A DNA stretch of 64,000 nt from Kistimonas sp964291485 (GCA_964291485.2 OZ220224.1:1-64000); one strand, 5' to 3'; numbered from the stretch's first letter, positions 29,983-39,891 are shown. Numbers and translations are program-made. Notes: generated by a model from the letters alone, not told the origin.

Positions 29983-31107
29983 TCAGTGGCTGATGGATAC
30001 TGTCGTGTCTGGCTGTTGCGTGGTGACAGGAGCATCAATATAGCGGATGTTCACCCGTTTCATATTACAGAACAGCTCATAAGGAATGGTGCCAGCATGC
30101 TGGGCGACTTCGGCTGCAGGCAATTCTGCACCCCATAGCGTGACTTTATCGCCTGTTTTGACCTCTGGCAGATCCGTCAGGTCAACCGTCATCATATCCA
30201 TGGAAATCTTGCCCATGATACGGGCGCGTTTTCCGTTAATAACGACAGGTGCGCCGCTGGGCGTATGACGAGGGTAGCCATCTGCATAACCAATAGCCAC
30301 CACACCAGCACGAGTGGTCCGATTGGTGATAAATGTACCGCTGTAACCTACAGGAACGCCTGCCGGAAGATCGCGGATAGCAATGATGCTGGAGGAGAGT
30401 TCCATGACCGGTTTCAGTTGTCCGGCATGTGGATGATTGACATCAAATGGTGACGCGCCATAAAGCATCAGGCCGGGACGAATCCAGTCGCCATGCGCAT
30501 CTGGCCAACCGAGAACGCCGGGGGAGTTGCACAGACTGGTCTCACCCTCCAGCCCTGCCGTGATTCGCCGGAAAGTAGACAGTTGTCGACGGGTATAGTC
30601 ACTATCCAGATCGTCGGCGCAGGAAAAATGGGTCATGAAGACCATATCCCGAATCTTACCGCTTTGGATGAGAGCCTGGTAGGCCTTGGGATAATCCTGT
30701 GGCAGAAAGCCAATGCGATACATGCCGGAATCCAGTTTCAGCCAGATGCTCAGTGGGGCTTTTGTCGGATAAGCCAGCAGCATGTCGATTTGATCCTGGT
30801 GCTGGATAACCGTCGTCAGCTGGTATTGTTCGATCAACGGCAATTCATCTGCGGAGTAGAAGCCTTCCAGCAGCAAGATAGGCGACTGTAAGCCGTTATG
30901 TCGCAGTTCCAGTGCTTCTTCAATGCAGGCGACAGCGAGACAGTCTATTTGTTCTGATTCCAGTACTCGGGCGATCGTCAGGGCGCCGTGTCCGTAAGCG
31001 TTGGCCTTGATGACGCCAACCACTTTGCTGCCGCTGAATTTGCGAGCAAACGCAAGGTTATCTCTCAGTGCCTGGAGGTTGATGGTGGCCTGGGCTGGAC
31101 GGCTCAT
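29983..31107 (-). CDS. alr: Alanine racemase
   Basis: A 374-residue PLP enzyme converting L- to D-alanine for peptidoglycan. The PLP lysine is in VIKANAYGHG (Lys34). A substrate-side VGYSGTF segment and the C-terminal beta domain with MDMMTVDLTDLP are present. The frame stays open 38 codons upstream, to 31221, with no ribosome site there. ATG 31107 gives the normal MSRPAQATINLQALRDN start, though its ribosome site (GGAG about 12 bases away) is weak, so a longer form is possible. Whether it is Alr or the catabolic DadX cannot be told; nearby lrp would fit either. Confidence 0.9.
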   Translation of the reverse strand: MSRPAQATINLQALRDNLAFARKFSGSKVVGVIKANAYGHGALTIARVLESEQIDCLAVACIEEALELRHNGLQSPILLLEGFYSADELPLIEQYQLTTVIQHQDQIDMLLAYPTKAPLSIWLKLDSGMYRIGFLPQDYPKAYQALIQSGKIRDMVFMTHFSCADDLDSDYTRRQLSTFRRITAGLEGETSLCNSPGVLGWPDAHGDWIRPGLMLYGASPFDVNHPHAGQLKPVMELSSSIIAIRDLPAGVPVGYSGTFITNRTTRAGVVAIGYADGYPRHTPSGAPVVINGKRARIMGKISMDMMTVDLTDLPEVKTGDKVTLWGAELPAAEVAQHAGTIPYELFCNMKRVNIRYIDAPVTTQQPDTTVSISH

Positions 31108-31487
31108 TGAAAAGCAGGGCTCCGTTCCATAGTGGCTGCGTACAGCATGAAAAACGTCGGCGACAGCAGGGAATAACTGATCTATCGGGTGGACAGGGCA
31201 TAAAATCATGGCCTGAGTCATTGTTTTACCATGATATTCACCGGAAATGGAATCACTTCTCTGTAGACGTGATAGTATTCACCCTACGATAGGCTCGCTG
31301 TTCCGACGGACTTTGGGAGAGCTTCGCAAGTTGGAATCCCTGTGTTGTGGACAGATTCGTACAGAGCCTAGTATCTCCTGCAGGTTCGGTGTCATCGTTC
31401 AGTTAACGTATTTACACGATGCCTTATTAACCAGGGCGACGTTTACTGTCGATGGCTTCTCAGTGCTCCAGAGTATCGATTCGTATC
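31108..31487. other. Divergent region between alr and lrp
   Basis: About 380 bases between divergent genes. The part nearest alr stays open in the alr frame up to 31221. No certain promoter was assigned. Confidence 0.4.
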
Positions 31488-31976
31488 ATGAGAAACAGGA
31501 AAGAAATTACACGACAGCTTGACAGGATTGACCGGAATATCTTGAGGGTTCTGCAAGAAAACGGCCGTATTTCCTATGTGGACCTGGCTGACAAGGTGGG
31601 GCTCAGTACGACGCCCTGCATGGAGCGTGTGAAGCGACTGGAAAGGGAAAATGTTATTCAGGGGTACAGTGCACGTCTGAATCCGAACTTTTTGGAAGCG
31701 GGACTGCTGGTGTTTGTCGAAATCAGCCTGTATTCCAAATCCGCGGATATTTTTGATGAGTTTCGTCAGGCGGTGGGCAGCCTGCCGAATGTGCTGGAGT
31801 GCCACTTGGTATCAGGTAACTTTGACTACCTGATCAAGGCCCGGATCTCGGAGATGGCGTCATACCGCAAGCTGCTCGGAGATATCCTGCTGAAACTGCC
31901 GGGCGTCAGGGAATCTAAGAGCTATATCGTCATGGAAGAGGTGAAGGAAACGTTGAGCCTGCCGATTGAGTGCTGA
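31488..31976 (+). CDS. lrp: Leucine-responsive regulator Lrp
   Basis: A 162-residue Lrp/AsnC-family regulator that is strikingly close to E. coli Lrp: QLDRIDRNILRVLQENGRIS, then TTPCMERVKRLERE (helix-turn-helix about 27-60), then LLVFVEISL, ECHLVSGNFDYL and SYRKLLGDILLKLPGV in the RAM ligand domain. Lrp senses leucine and controls amino-acid metabolism and transport. An in-frame start exists at 31452, but ATG 31488 matches the family N-terminus. The gene is divergent from alr and lies 1.3 kb from the leucine dehydrogenase operon. A GGAGTAACA/TGTTGCTCC hairpin follows at 31995-32027. Confidence 0.93.
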   Translation: MRNRKEITRQLDRIDRNILRVLQENGRISYVDLADKVGLSTTPCMERVKRLERENVIQGYSARLNPNFLEAGLLVFVEISLYSKSADIFDEFRQAVGSLPNVLECHLVSGNFDYLIKARISEMASYRKLLGDILLKLPGVRESKSYIVMEEVKETLSLPIEC

Positions 31977-32036
31977 TCCATCAAATACAGTGAAGGAGTA
32001 ACAGACCATTTTTGTGTTTGTTGCTCCACCCTATGT

Positions 32037-32519
32037 TCAGGATACGGCTGACAGTATGGGAGCCAGTTGGCTTTTCACGGTGGTGAGTCCCGTCTGTTCC
32101 AGTAATTCCTCCATGTTAAACAGCGTCGTCAGACTGCGTATTCTGCCTGATTGCAGGTACCACACCGATATTGCCGAAAGGGTAATCACCCGGTCTGAAG
32201 GTTCGATGCCGGGCAGCGGTTTTTTCAGGGTGCCGTAAAAGGTGGATGTTGTCGCCAGTTTTTTATGGTCAACGATGATGTCGTCGGTCAGGACTTCCAA
32301 GTCTGGCATGTAGTGCCTCACCAGTTGAATGGTCTGACTGAATCCCTGGAAATCGGTTTTTCGTCCTATCAGCGAATTGAAGTAAAAAAAGTCCCGCGTA
32401 TGGCAATGGGACAGAAGCCTCTCTTTACCCCGGTTCCATGACCATTCAATGTGACGGCGAACTAGTTGCTCACCGGTTAAACGCTCCTGTTCCACTGACA
32501 CAAATGGTTTTGAGTTCAT
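32037..32519 (-). CDS. NTF2/SnoaL-like domain protein
   Basis: A 160-residue protein with the shape of a small NTF2-like (SnoaL) domain: an N-terminal helix with RRHIEWSWNRGK, followed by alternating strands such as DIIVDHKKLATTSTFYGTL and a closing TLFNMEELLEQTGL. Family members are enzymes or ligand-binding proteins, and no catalytic set is recognisable, so no function is given. It is encoded downstream of the PilZ gene on the same strand (78-base gap) and is convergent with lrp. Confidence 0.65.
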   Translation of the reverse strand: MNSKPFVSVEQERLTGEQLVRRHIEWSWNRGKERLLSHCHTRDFFYFNSLIGRKTDFQGFSQTIQLVRHYMPDLEVLTDDIIVDHKKLATTSTFYGTLKKPLPGIEPSDRVITLSAISVWYLQSGRIRSLTTLFNMEELLEQTGLTTVKSQLAPILSAVS

Positions 32520-32597
32520 GCTTCCATCCCTGGTGCGTGAAAGTATGGCCTGGTTCAGGATACTGGCAGTAAGGTACTTGAACGATCGAGCACCGAC

Positions 32598-32942
32598 TTA
32601 GAAGTCGCGGATAAAATACTGCAGCGCGACGTTATCCTGTTCTGAAATGTTTTTGACCCGAAAGCCTGCGCCGAAATCTTCACTGAAGCTGGATGGCTGA
32701 CACCAGACGCATTCCGCTGACAGCTCGATGTTGTGTTGGCCGGAGATAGTGTTGGGAAGTTCCATGGTGAGATTCAGTTGCTGTTGTGCGGACAACTCCC
32801 GAGTTGTGAGCAACATGAACCCTTCTTTTGAAATGTCGAACAGTCGACCCAGCTTTTCACCCGTGATGGTGTCGAAGACAAACGCTGTACAATCAAGGCG
32901 CTTGCGAACATGTCTGCGTTGTTCAGTAAATGTCTCGTTCAT
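32598..32942 (-). CDS. PilZ-domain protein, probable c-di-GMP binder
   Basis: A 114-residue single-domain PilZ protein. The two c-di-GMP motifs are present: RRHVRKR (residues 9-15, the RxxxR motif) and DISKEGF (37-43, the D/NxSxxG motif). It probably relays c-di-GMP level to motility or surface functions. The target is unknown. Confidence 0.85.
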   Translation of the reverse strand: MNETFTEQRRHVRKRLDCTAFVFDTITGEKLGRLFDISKEGFMLLTTRELSAQQQLNLTMELPNTISGQHNIELSAECVWCQPSSFSEDFGAGFRVKNISEQDNVALQYFIRDF

Positions 32943-33288
32943 ACAGTGACAGATAATATTTCTATTTATTGGCCGTCCAGAATACCTGTTCTGTCATATG
33001 AGCACAAAATTTCTGTAACAAAGAGTGTGGGCTTCTGGCTGTCAGGGCTTGGCTGAACGTGTTGTAGGAAAATGATTACACGCGGTGCCAGCGAATCACT
33101 ATTTAAAAGACATTGGTCTTACATTTTTGTCATGGCTCTGAAATCCTGTACTAAGCTGAATGCAATATCATCTAACTAACAGCCATAAGCAGGATCAATA
33201 CGATTTTCGTCCTCTCTCAATGTGACGAAACGTAGAGTCGGTGCAAGTGAATGCGCTGGTCTTGTGGCACGAAGGGAGGGATTCCGCT
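32943..33288. other. Upstream region of leucine dehydrogenase operon
   Basis: About 350 bases between the divergent PilZ and leucine dehydrogenase genes. A possible sigma70 promoter is TTGTCA (33127) and TACTAA (33149) with a 16-base spacer, but the -10 is weak. No operator was assigned, although an Lrp site would be plausible. Confidence 0.35.
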
Positions 33289-34335
33289 GTGTTCAGGACG
33301 ATCACTGATACCAGACTCAATGATCTTCATTTCAAGCATGATGAATCATCTGGCCTGAAAGCCATTATCGCCATACACGATACTTCACGGGGGCCTGCAC
33401 TGGGTGGGTGCCGTTTTATCTCTTACCAAACGACTGAGGAAGCTATCCAGGATGCTGTGCGTCTGGCGAAAGCCATGAGCTATAAAGCGGCGCTCGCGGG
33501 ACTGGATCAAGGCGGCGGTAAATCCGTTGTTATGGCACCAGAAGGTGACTTTGACCGTGAAGCACTGTTCAAGGCTTTCGGGCGCTTCGTCCATGAATTA
33601 GGTGGACGATATATCACCGCGATGGATTGCGGCACATTCACGGAAGATATGGACACTATCGCAACTGAAACAGCGCATGTTACCTGCACAACCGCGATGG
33701 GTGATCCGGCACCTTACACCGCCCAGGGCGTGTTTGGCAGCATCAAGGCCTGCGTTGCGGCCTGCAAGGATCTACCGGATTCATTGGACGGTGTAACTGT
33801 TGCCGTCCAGGGGCTGGGGCATGTGGGTTACGCATTGTGTCAGTTGCTGCACCAAGCCAAGGCTCGGCTTATTGTGGCTGACATAGCGCAGGATAAGGTC
33901 GACCAATGTTGTAAGGCTTTCAATGCCGAAGCGGTTTCACCTGAGGATATCCACACAGTGAACTGTGATGTGTTCAGTCCCTGCGGGCTGGGCGGCATCC
34001 TGAACAATAAAACGATTCAAGCGCTGCAATGCCGTGTTGTGGCGGGTTCGGCAAATAACCAATTCGCAGATCCGGACTCCGGTCTATCTTTACACCGTCA
34101 GGCAATCCTTTATGCACCGGATTACCTGGTCAATGCAGGTGGGCTGATCTTTGCGTCGCTGCGCCATGTGGGCGAGTCAGACAAGGTGATCAGGAAACGG
34201 ATTGACGGCATTGGTGAGACGCTGACACGACTGTTTAAGCGACAGGCACAAAGTGGTGAGCCCATTTCGCTGATTGCAGACCGAATGGCCGAAACAATTC
34301 TTTACGGAAATGATCAGGGACGTATGACAGCCTGA
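33289..34335 (+). CDS. Leucine dehydrogenase
   Basis: A 348-residue NAD-dependent dehydrogenase that deaminates leucine, valine and isoleucine to 2-oxo acids. It closely resembles bacterial LeuDH: SSGLKAIIAIHDTSRGPALGG, the catalytic lysines Lys66 (AMSYKAA) and Lys78 (LDQGGGKSV), and a GLGHVG Rossmann loop. The start is GTG 33289, with AGGGAGG about 9 bases upstream; an earlier GTG at 33241 in the same frame lacks such a site. It is the first gene of an operon with E1 alpha, E1 beta and E2, so its 2-oxo acid product feeds the next complex. Confidence 0.92.
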   Translation: MFRTITDTRLNDLHFKHDESSGLKAIIAIHDTSRGPALGGCRFISYQTTEEAIQDAVRLAKAMSYKAALAGLDQGGGKSVVMAPEGDFDREALFKAFGRFVHELGGRYITAMDCGTFTEDMDTIATETAHVTCTTAMGDPAPYTAQGVFGSIKACVAACKDLPDSLDGVTVAVQGLGHVGYALCQLLHQAKARLIVADIAQDKVDQCCKAFNAEAVSPEDIHTVNCDVFSPCGLGGILNNKTIQALQCRVVAGSANNQFADPDSGLSLHRQAILYAPDYLVNAGGLIFASLRHVGESDKVIRKRIDGIGETLTRLFKRQAQSGEPISLIADRMAETILYGNDQGRMTA

Positions 34336-34364
34336 AACAGTAACCGGAAAAGACTGGGGGGTAT

Positions 34365-35438
34365 ATGACGAAAACTCATGAAACCATTCCCTGGGTTCAG
34401 TACCTGGATGAAAACGCCGAACTGACACAGCCATTGCCGGGCTGGGCAGAACAGCCTGAAATATTGGTCGACTACTACGAAGCCATGGTGTTTGCCCGGC
34501 AGGCAGACCAGAAAGCGGTTGCTCTACAGCGGACCGGCAAGATGGGAACCTATCCCTCCTGCCTGGGGCAGGAAGCCCAGGGAGTTGTTTATGGGAAACT
34601 GCTTCAAAGCAGCGATGTGTTTGTTCCCTATTACCGCGACCATCCGGCGCTGGTGGCCCGTGGTGTCCGTTACGCTGATATTTACCGCTACTGGGGTGGT
34701 GATGAAATCGGCAGTGCATCTGAAGGGTATGGTCAGGATTTTCCCAACTGCGTACCTATCGCAACCCAGGCACCTCATGCTGCGGGAATTGCCAGTGCCT
34801 TCAAACTGCGGGGTGAGGATCGGGTGGTCCTGACGACCTGTGGTGATGGTGCGACGTCCAAGGGAGACTTCCTCGAATCCTTGAATCTTGCCGGCGCCTG
34901 GCAGTTGCCGGTGATTTATTTCATCAACAATAACCAGTGGGCGATTTCCGTACCCCGTTCCATCCAGTGTGGTGCGCCGACATTGGCCCAGAAAGGGGTG
35001 GGTGCTGGTTTACATTGTGTGCAGGTCGATGGCAATGATGTCATTGCTTTGCATGAAGTCGTCAGTGCCGCGTTGGATCGTGCCCGTCACAAGCGTGGTG
35101 CAACCGTCATTGAAGCAATCAGTTACCGGCTGTCCGACCACACCACGGCCGATGATGCGGGTCGCTACCGTCCTTCTGAAGATCTCCGGGAAGCCTGGGA
35201 AAAAGAACCGATCAAACGTCTTCGGGACTATTTGCACGCCCGAGGGCACTGGGGACCCGAGAAGGAAACGGCATTGCAGGAACGTGTCGCCCAGCAGGTC
35301 CAGGAAGAAGTTGATGCGTACCAGTCCACTCCCTTGCCAACCATTGATGACCTCTTCGATTATCACTACGCCAATACGCCCAAAGGATTGGCCGAGCAGA
35401 AAGAGGAGATGAAGTTGGGAGGTCTCGGTCATGACTAA
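34365..35438 (+). CDS. 2-oxoacid dehydrogenase E1 alpha (branched-chain type likely)
   Basis: A 357-residue thiamine-diphosphate E1 alpha subunit. The ThDP/Mg motif GDGATSKGDFLESLNLAG...INNNQ is present, with YRDHPALVARG and SYRLSDHTTADDAGRY (phosphorylation-loop region). It pairs with the next gene to decarboxylate a 2-oxo acid. Adjacency to leucine dehydrogenase favours branched-chain substrates over pyruvate; sequence alone does not settle it. The ribosome site is GGGGGG near 34355. The end overlaps E1 beta by 8 bases. Confidence 0.88.
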   Translation: MTKTHETIPWVQYLDENAELTQPLPGWAEQPEILVDYYEAMVFARQADQKAVALQRTGKMGTYPSCLGQEAQGVVYGKLLQSSDVFVPYYRDHPALVARGVRYADIYRYWGGDEIGSASEGYGQDFPNCVPIATQAPHAAGIASAFKLRGEDRVVLTTCGDGATSKGDFLESLNLAGAWQLPVIYFINNNQWAISVPRSIQCGAPTLAQKGVGAGLHCVQVDGNDVIALHEVVSAALDRARHKRGATVIEAISYRLSDHTTADDAGRYRPSEDLREAWEKEPIKRLRDYLHARGHWGPEKETALQERVAQQVQEEVDAYQSTPLPTIDDLFDYHYANTPKGLAEQKEEMKLGGLGHD

Positions 35439-36411
35439 GATCACGATGGTAGAAGCAGTCAACAAGGCGTTGGATGACGCTATGGCTGTGGATGAAGATG
35501 TTGTGGTGCTGGGCGAGGATGTTGGCACCAATGGTGGGGTTTTCAGGGCAACGATCGGCCTCAAGGAAAAGTATGGCTTCAAACGGGTTATGGATACTCC
35601 GCTGGCGGAAGCGCTCATTGCGGGTGTCTCCATCGGGATGGCCTCCCAGGGATTAAAGCCTGTCGCGGAAATACAGTTCATGGGGTTTATTTTTCCCAGT
35701 ATGGAGCAGTTATGCTGCCATGCCGCGCGCATGCGTAACCGAACCCGTGGTCGGTTGACATGCCCGATGGTCTTACGGGCTCCGTACGGTGGTGGCATCC
35801 ATGCGCCCGAACATCATTCCGAAAGTACCGAAGCCCTGTTTGCCCATATTCCAGGGCTGCGGGTTGTGATCCCCTCATCACCGGTGCGTGCCTATAGTTT
35901 GTTGCTGGCCGCTATTGCTGATCCTGACCCGGTCATCTTTCTGGAACCCAAGCGCATTTATCGTTTGCAGAAACAGGAAATGCCGGCAGTAGGCACCACC
36001 TTGCCACTGGATACCTGTTTTACCCTGCGAGAAGGGCAGGATGTCACCTTGGTCAGCTGGGGCGCTTCCATCAAGGAAAGTCTGGAAGCGGCTAAAGCTT
36101 TGGGCGAGGACGGCATCAGTGTTGAAGTCATTGATGTGGCGACCATCAAGCCGCTGGATATGGATACGATTCTGGCGTCTGTACGCAAAACGGGACGCTG
36201 CGTGATTGTCCATGAAGCGGCCCGGAGTTTCGGCGTCGGTGCTGAAATCGCTGCACAGGTATCCGCTGAGGCCATCTTTGAACTTCAGGCGCCGGTTAAG
36301 CGTGTGGCCGGGTATGACATCACCATGCCTTACTACCGTATGGAAGATCACTATTTGCCGGATACGGAACGCATCGTTCGGGCGATCAAGGAAACCGTGA
36401 TGTTTCAATAG
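35431..36411 (+). CDS. 2-oxoacid dehydrogenase E1 beta
   Basis: A 326-residue E1 beta subunit (transketolase-like pyrimidine-binding domain plus C-terminal domain). Recognisable parts are VVVLGEDVGTNGGVFRAT, RVMDTPLAEALIAGVSIGMA, RAPYGGGIHAPEHHSES and a C-terminal VAGYDITMPYYRMEDHYLPD. ATG 35431 has a GGGAGG site and overlaps the E1 alpha stop by 8 bases, indicating coupled synthesis of the heterotetramer. Confidence 0.9.
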   Translation: MTKITMVEAVNKALDDAMAVDEDVVVLGEDVGTNGGVFRATIGLKEKYGFKRVMDTPLAEALIAGVSIGMASQGLKPVAEIQFMGFIFPSMEQLCCHAARMRNRTRGRLTCPMVLRAPYGGGIHAPEHHSESTEALFAHIPGLRVVIPSSPVRAYSLLLAAIADPDPVIFLEPKRIYRLQKQEMPAVGTTLPLDTCFTLREGQDVTLVSWGASIKESLEAAKALGEDGISVEVIDVATIKPLDMDTILASVRKTGRCVIVHEAARSFGVGAEIAAQVSAEAIFELQAPVKRVAGYDITMPYYRMEDHYLPDTERIVRAIKETVMFQ

Positions 36412-36486
36412 CCTGCGGTGATAGAGAGACCTGTGACCGTAGCGGAATAGTCTGATTTTGCTGTCACCTTTCAAAGGGGGTGTGCA

Positions 36487-37599
36487 ATGCGTTTTTTCAA
36501 GTTACCTGATCTGGGTGAGGGAATTCCCGAAGCGGATATCGTCAAGTGGCATGTCAAACCCGGTGATCAGGTTGAGGAAGATCAACTGCTTGTGTCTGTG
36601 GAAACCGCCAAGGCGGTGGTGGATGTCCCTTCTCCGCAAACAGGTGTGATAGGAAAACTGTTTGGCGAACCGGGCGATACCTTGCATACCGGCGAACCGC
36701 TGGTGGAATTTGCCGGTGTTGAAGAGGAAGATTCCGGCACGGTTGTTGGCAAGTTGGAAGAAGCGCCGGAATCCGCCGATGATGACCAGTTTTTTGTGGG
36801 TGTCTCCCCATCAACTGCGGAAAGTCAGCGGGTACGCGCAACACCCGCGGTAAGAGCCTTGGCACAAAGGTTGGGTGTGGATATCAATACTGTGCCGTCA
36901 TCGTCACCGTCCGGGAGTATTACGGCTGAAGATGTCGAAAAGGCCGCTTATACCAGTCCGCTGGGTGATGAGGCTGAAACCCTGCGCGGTGTCCGCAAGC
37001 ATATGGCCAGAAATATGGCGGCATCGGGAGAGTCCGTTGTACCGGTCACACTGTTTGATGATGCGGATATTGGGCATTGGGAAAAAGGCACGGATATCAC
37101 GGTCCGAGTCATGCTGGCTATTGCCGAGGCCTGCAGGGAAGAACCGTCATTGAATGCCTGGTTTGATGGCCGAACGTTCAGCCGTCGTTTGTTTGATCAG
37201 GTACACCTGGGTGTGGCCGTCGATTCTGACCAGGGACTGTTTGTACCCGTGATGCAGGATATCGGTAACCGGTCAGCACAACATCTTCGGAAAGGATTGG
37301 ATGCAATGCGCCGGGATGTAGAAAACCGTTCCGTCCCGCAGGATGAACTGAAAGGTGCCACCATTACGTTGAGTAATTTCGGCACGATGGCAGGGCGTTA
37401 TGCGACGCCCATTGTTGTGCCACCGATGGTTTGCATCTTGGGAACCGGTGTGATCAGAGAAGAAGCTGTCGTTGTGGATGGCAAGGTCGAAGTGCACCGG
37501 ATCATGCCGCTTTCACTGAGCTTTGATCACCGCGCTGTCACCGGCGGAGAAGCAGCCCGTTTTCTCGGAACGGTAATCAATCAGTTGCAGAGTACATAA
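36487..37599 (+). CDS. 2-oxoacid dehydrogenase E2 (dihydrolipoyl acyltransferase)
   Basis: A 370-residue E2 core protein with one lipoyl domain (lipoyl Lys42 in VETAKAVVDVP), a peripheral-subunit-binding domain (about 115-155, TPAVRALAQRLGVD) and a catalytic acyltransferase domain ending SFDHRAVTGGEAARFL. The catalytic His is present; the usual Asp of HRxxDG is Thr, a variation seen in some family members. The ribosome site is AAAGGGGG. No E3 (dihydrolipoyl dehydrogenase) gene follows, so E3 must come from elsewhere. Confidence 0.9.
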   Translation: MRFFKLPDLGEGIPEADIVKWHVKPGDQVEEDQLLVSVETAKAVVDVPSPQTGVIGKLFGEPGDTLHTGEPLVEFAGVEEEDSGTVVGKLEEAPESADDDQFFVGVSPSTAESQRVRATPAVRALAQRLGVDINTVPSSSPSGSITAEDVEKAAYTSPLGDEAETLRGVRKHMARNMAASGESVVPVTLFDDADIGHWEKGTDITVRVMLAIAEACREEPSLNAWFDGRTFSRRLFDQVHLGVAVDSDQGLFVPVMQDIGNRSAQHLRKGLDAMRRDVENRSVPQDELKGATITLSNFGTMAGRYATPIVVPPMVCILGTGVIREEAVVVDGKVEVHRIMPLSLSFDHRAVTGGEAARFLGTVINQLQST

Positions 37600-37834
37600 A
37601 TTCGTTTTAAAACCTAAAGAAGGCTAGATTAAAAAAGAGAGACATAAAATCAAGCTGGCAAGGTAGTAACCGATAGATACCGGGGACAGCAATAGCGTTC
37701 CCGGCCATAACAAAGGTTCAGCTTGGAAAAGAACCGGAAAGACCGGGCAATTCGCAGGGCATTGATGCCTGTTGTTGCATCAGCAGTGGTACTGGCGGTT
37801 GCAATATTATTCAGACAGGGCAGGTGATCGAGAA

Positions 37835-39757
37835 ATGGAAATTTTCAATAAGTACCAGGCGCGTTATCAGTCAACTAAGCAGGAAGAGATGTCTCTGCAG
37901 GAATACCTGGAGCGCTGTAAGGATGACCCCACAGCTTATGCCAATGCCTCAGAGCGGATGCTGAAGGCCATTGGTGAACCGGAAGTGGTGGATACTTCCC
38001 GTGATCCGGTTCTCAGTCGCATATTCTCCAACAAGCTGATCAAGCGTTATAAGGCGTTTGAGGAATTCTATGGCATGGAAGATGCCATTCAGCAGATTGT
38101 TTCCTATTTCCGGCATGCCGCACAGGGGCTGGAAGAGAAGAAACAGATCATTTATCTCCTGGGTCCTGTCGGTGGCGGTAAGTCATCGCTGGCAGAACGC
38201 CTGAAAGCGCTGATTCAGGATGTACCCTTCTATGCAATCAAAGGTTCCCCTGTCTTTGAATCCCCTCTGGGACTGTTCAATCCCCAGGAGGATGGCCGGA
38301 TTCTGGCAGAAGAGTACGGCATTCCCCAGCGCTATCTGCGGGGCATCATTTCTCCCTGGGCCGTGAAGCGCTTGCATGAATACGGCGGCGACATCACCAA
38401 ATTCAAGGTGGTGAAGTTGTATCCCAGTATTCTTGACCAGATTGCGGTCGCCAAGACAGAACCTGGTGATGAGAATAACCAGGATATTTCCAGCCTCGTC
38501 GGTAAGGTCGATATCCGTCAGCTGGAAGAATATTCCCAGAACGATCCCGATGCTTACAGTTTCTCTGGTGCCCTGTGTCGTGCCAACCAAGGGATCATGG
38601 AATTCGTGGAAATGTTCAAAGCGCCCATCAAGGTGCTGCATCCACTGCTGACAGCGACCCAGGAAGGGAACTACAACAGCACTGAAGGCATGAGCGCTAT
38701 CCCCTATGATGGCATCATTCTGGCGCACTCGAACGAATCCGAATGGCAGAGCTTCAGAAACAATAAAACCAATGAAGCATTCATTGATCGTGTAAATATC
38801 GTCAAGGTGCCTTACTGCACCCGGGTTTCTGAAGAAATCAAGATCTACGAGAAACTATTGCTGAACAGCTCGCTGCGTGAAGCGCCCTGTGCACCAGATA
38901 CGCTGCGGATGCTGGCCCAGTTCACGACGCTGTCCCGTATCAAGGAGCCCGAGAACTCCAACGTATTCTCAAAGATGCGCGTGTACGATGGAGAAAACCT
39001 GAAGGATACCGATCCTCAGGCCAAGCCTCTGCAGGAATACAAGGACGCCGCGGGTGTCGATGAAGGCATGGATGGTCTTTCCACCCGTTTTGCTTTCAAG
39101 ATCCTCTCCAAGGTCTTCAACTTCGATCCCTCGGAAGTGGCGGCCAACCCGGTGCACCTGCTTTATGTATTGGAGCGGGAAATTGAACAGCAACAATTCC
39201 CCCAGGAAATTCAGGAGCGCTACCTGCGTTTCCTGAAAGAGTTCCTGGCGCCAAAATATATTGAGTTCCTGGGTAAAGAAATTCAGACCGCTTACCTGGA
39301 ATCCTACTCAGAATACGGCCAGAACATCTTTGACCGTTACATCACCTATGCGGATTTCTGGATTCAGGATCAGGAATACCGCGATCCGGAAACCGGCGAT
39401 ATCCTCGACCGTTCCGCCATCAACGATGAACTGGAAAAGATCGAGAAAGCCGCCAGCATTGCCAATCCGAAGGACTTCCGGAACGAGGTGGTGAACTTCG
39501 TCCTGCGAGCTCGGGCAGGTAATAACGGTAAGAATCCTAGCTGGCTCAGCTATGAAAAGATGCGTTCGGTCATCGAGAAGAAGATGTTCTCCAATACCGA
39601 AGACCTGTTGCCAGTCATTTCCTTCAATGCGAAGGGCAGCAATGATGAGCAGCGCAAGCACAACGAGTTTGTGAAGCGTATGGTCGAGCGGGGCTATACC
39701 GAGAAGCAGGTCAGATTACTGGCCGAATGGTATATCCGCGTCCGGAAGTCACAGTAG
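37835..39757 (+). CDS. yeaG: PrkA/YeaG serine kinase-AAA protein, copy 1
   Basis: A 640-residue protein like E. coli YeaG and Bacillus PrkA: an AAA+ ATPase N-terminal domain with Walker A GPVGGGKSS (110-118), then a PrkA C-terminal kinase-like domain. In E. coli the protein is linked to nitrogen starvation and stationary-phase stress. The frame is open from 37772, but ATG 37835 (MEIFNKYQARY) matches the family start. It is the first gene of a prkA-yeaH-ycgB operon. A second full copy lies at 55253. No clear sigma54 site was seen in the 235 bases before it. Confidence 0.93.
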   Translation: MEIFNKYQARYQSTKQEEMSLQEYLERCKDDPTAYANASERMLKAIGEPEVVDTSRDPVLSRIFSNKLIKRYKAFEEFYGMEDAIQQIVSYFRHAAQGLEEKKQIIYLLGPVGGGKSSLAERLKALIQDVPFYAIKGSPVFESPLGLFNPQEDGRILAEEYGIPQRYLRGIISPWAVKRLHEYGGDITKFKVVKLYPSILDQIAVAKTEPGDENNQDISSLVGKVDIRQLEEYSQNDPDAYSFSGALCRANQGIMEFVEMFKAPIKVLHPLLTATQEGNYNSTEGMSAIPYDGIILAHSNESEWQSFRNNKTNEAFIDRVNIVKVPYCTRVSEEIKIYEKLLLNSSLREAPCAPDTLRMLAQFTTLSRIKEPENSNVFSKMRVYDGENLKDTDPQAKPLQEYKDAAGVDEGMDGLSTRFAFKILSKVFNFDPSEVAANPVHLLYVLEREIEQQQFPQEIQERYLRFLKEFLAPKYIEFLGKEIQTAYLESYSEYGQNIFDRYITYADFWIQDQEYRDPETGDILDRSAINDELEKIEKAASIANPKDFRNEVVNFVLRARAGNNGKNPSWLSYEKMRSVIEKKMFSNTEDLLPVISFNAKGSNDEQRKHNEFVKRMVERGYTEKQVRLLAEWYIRVRKSQ

Positions 39758-39891
39758 TGTAGTCACTGCCATGCCAATGCCGGCGCCCAATGGAAACCGC
39801 AGGGACTGCGGTTTCGGCGTCGGAGCATGGCAGACAGGGCTGCGCTGTTTCCTCGTATCAACGAGTCTCTGCTTGCCACACGGAGTGTGTA

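Noticed and set aside
37780..37810. Possible sigma54 promoter (TGGTAC...GGTTGCAA) before first prkA
   Set aside because: The GG-GC spacing is 11 bases instead of 10, so it does not fit the -24/-12 consensus.
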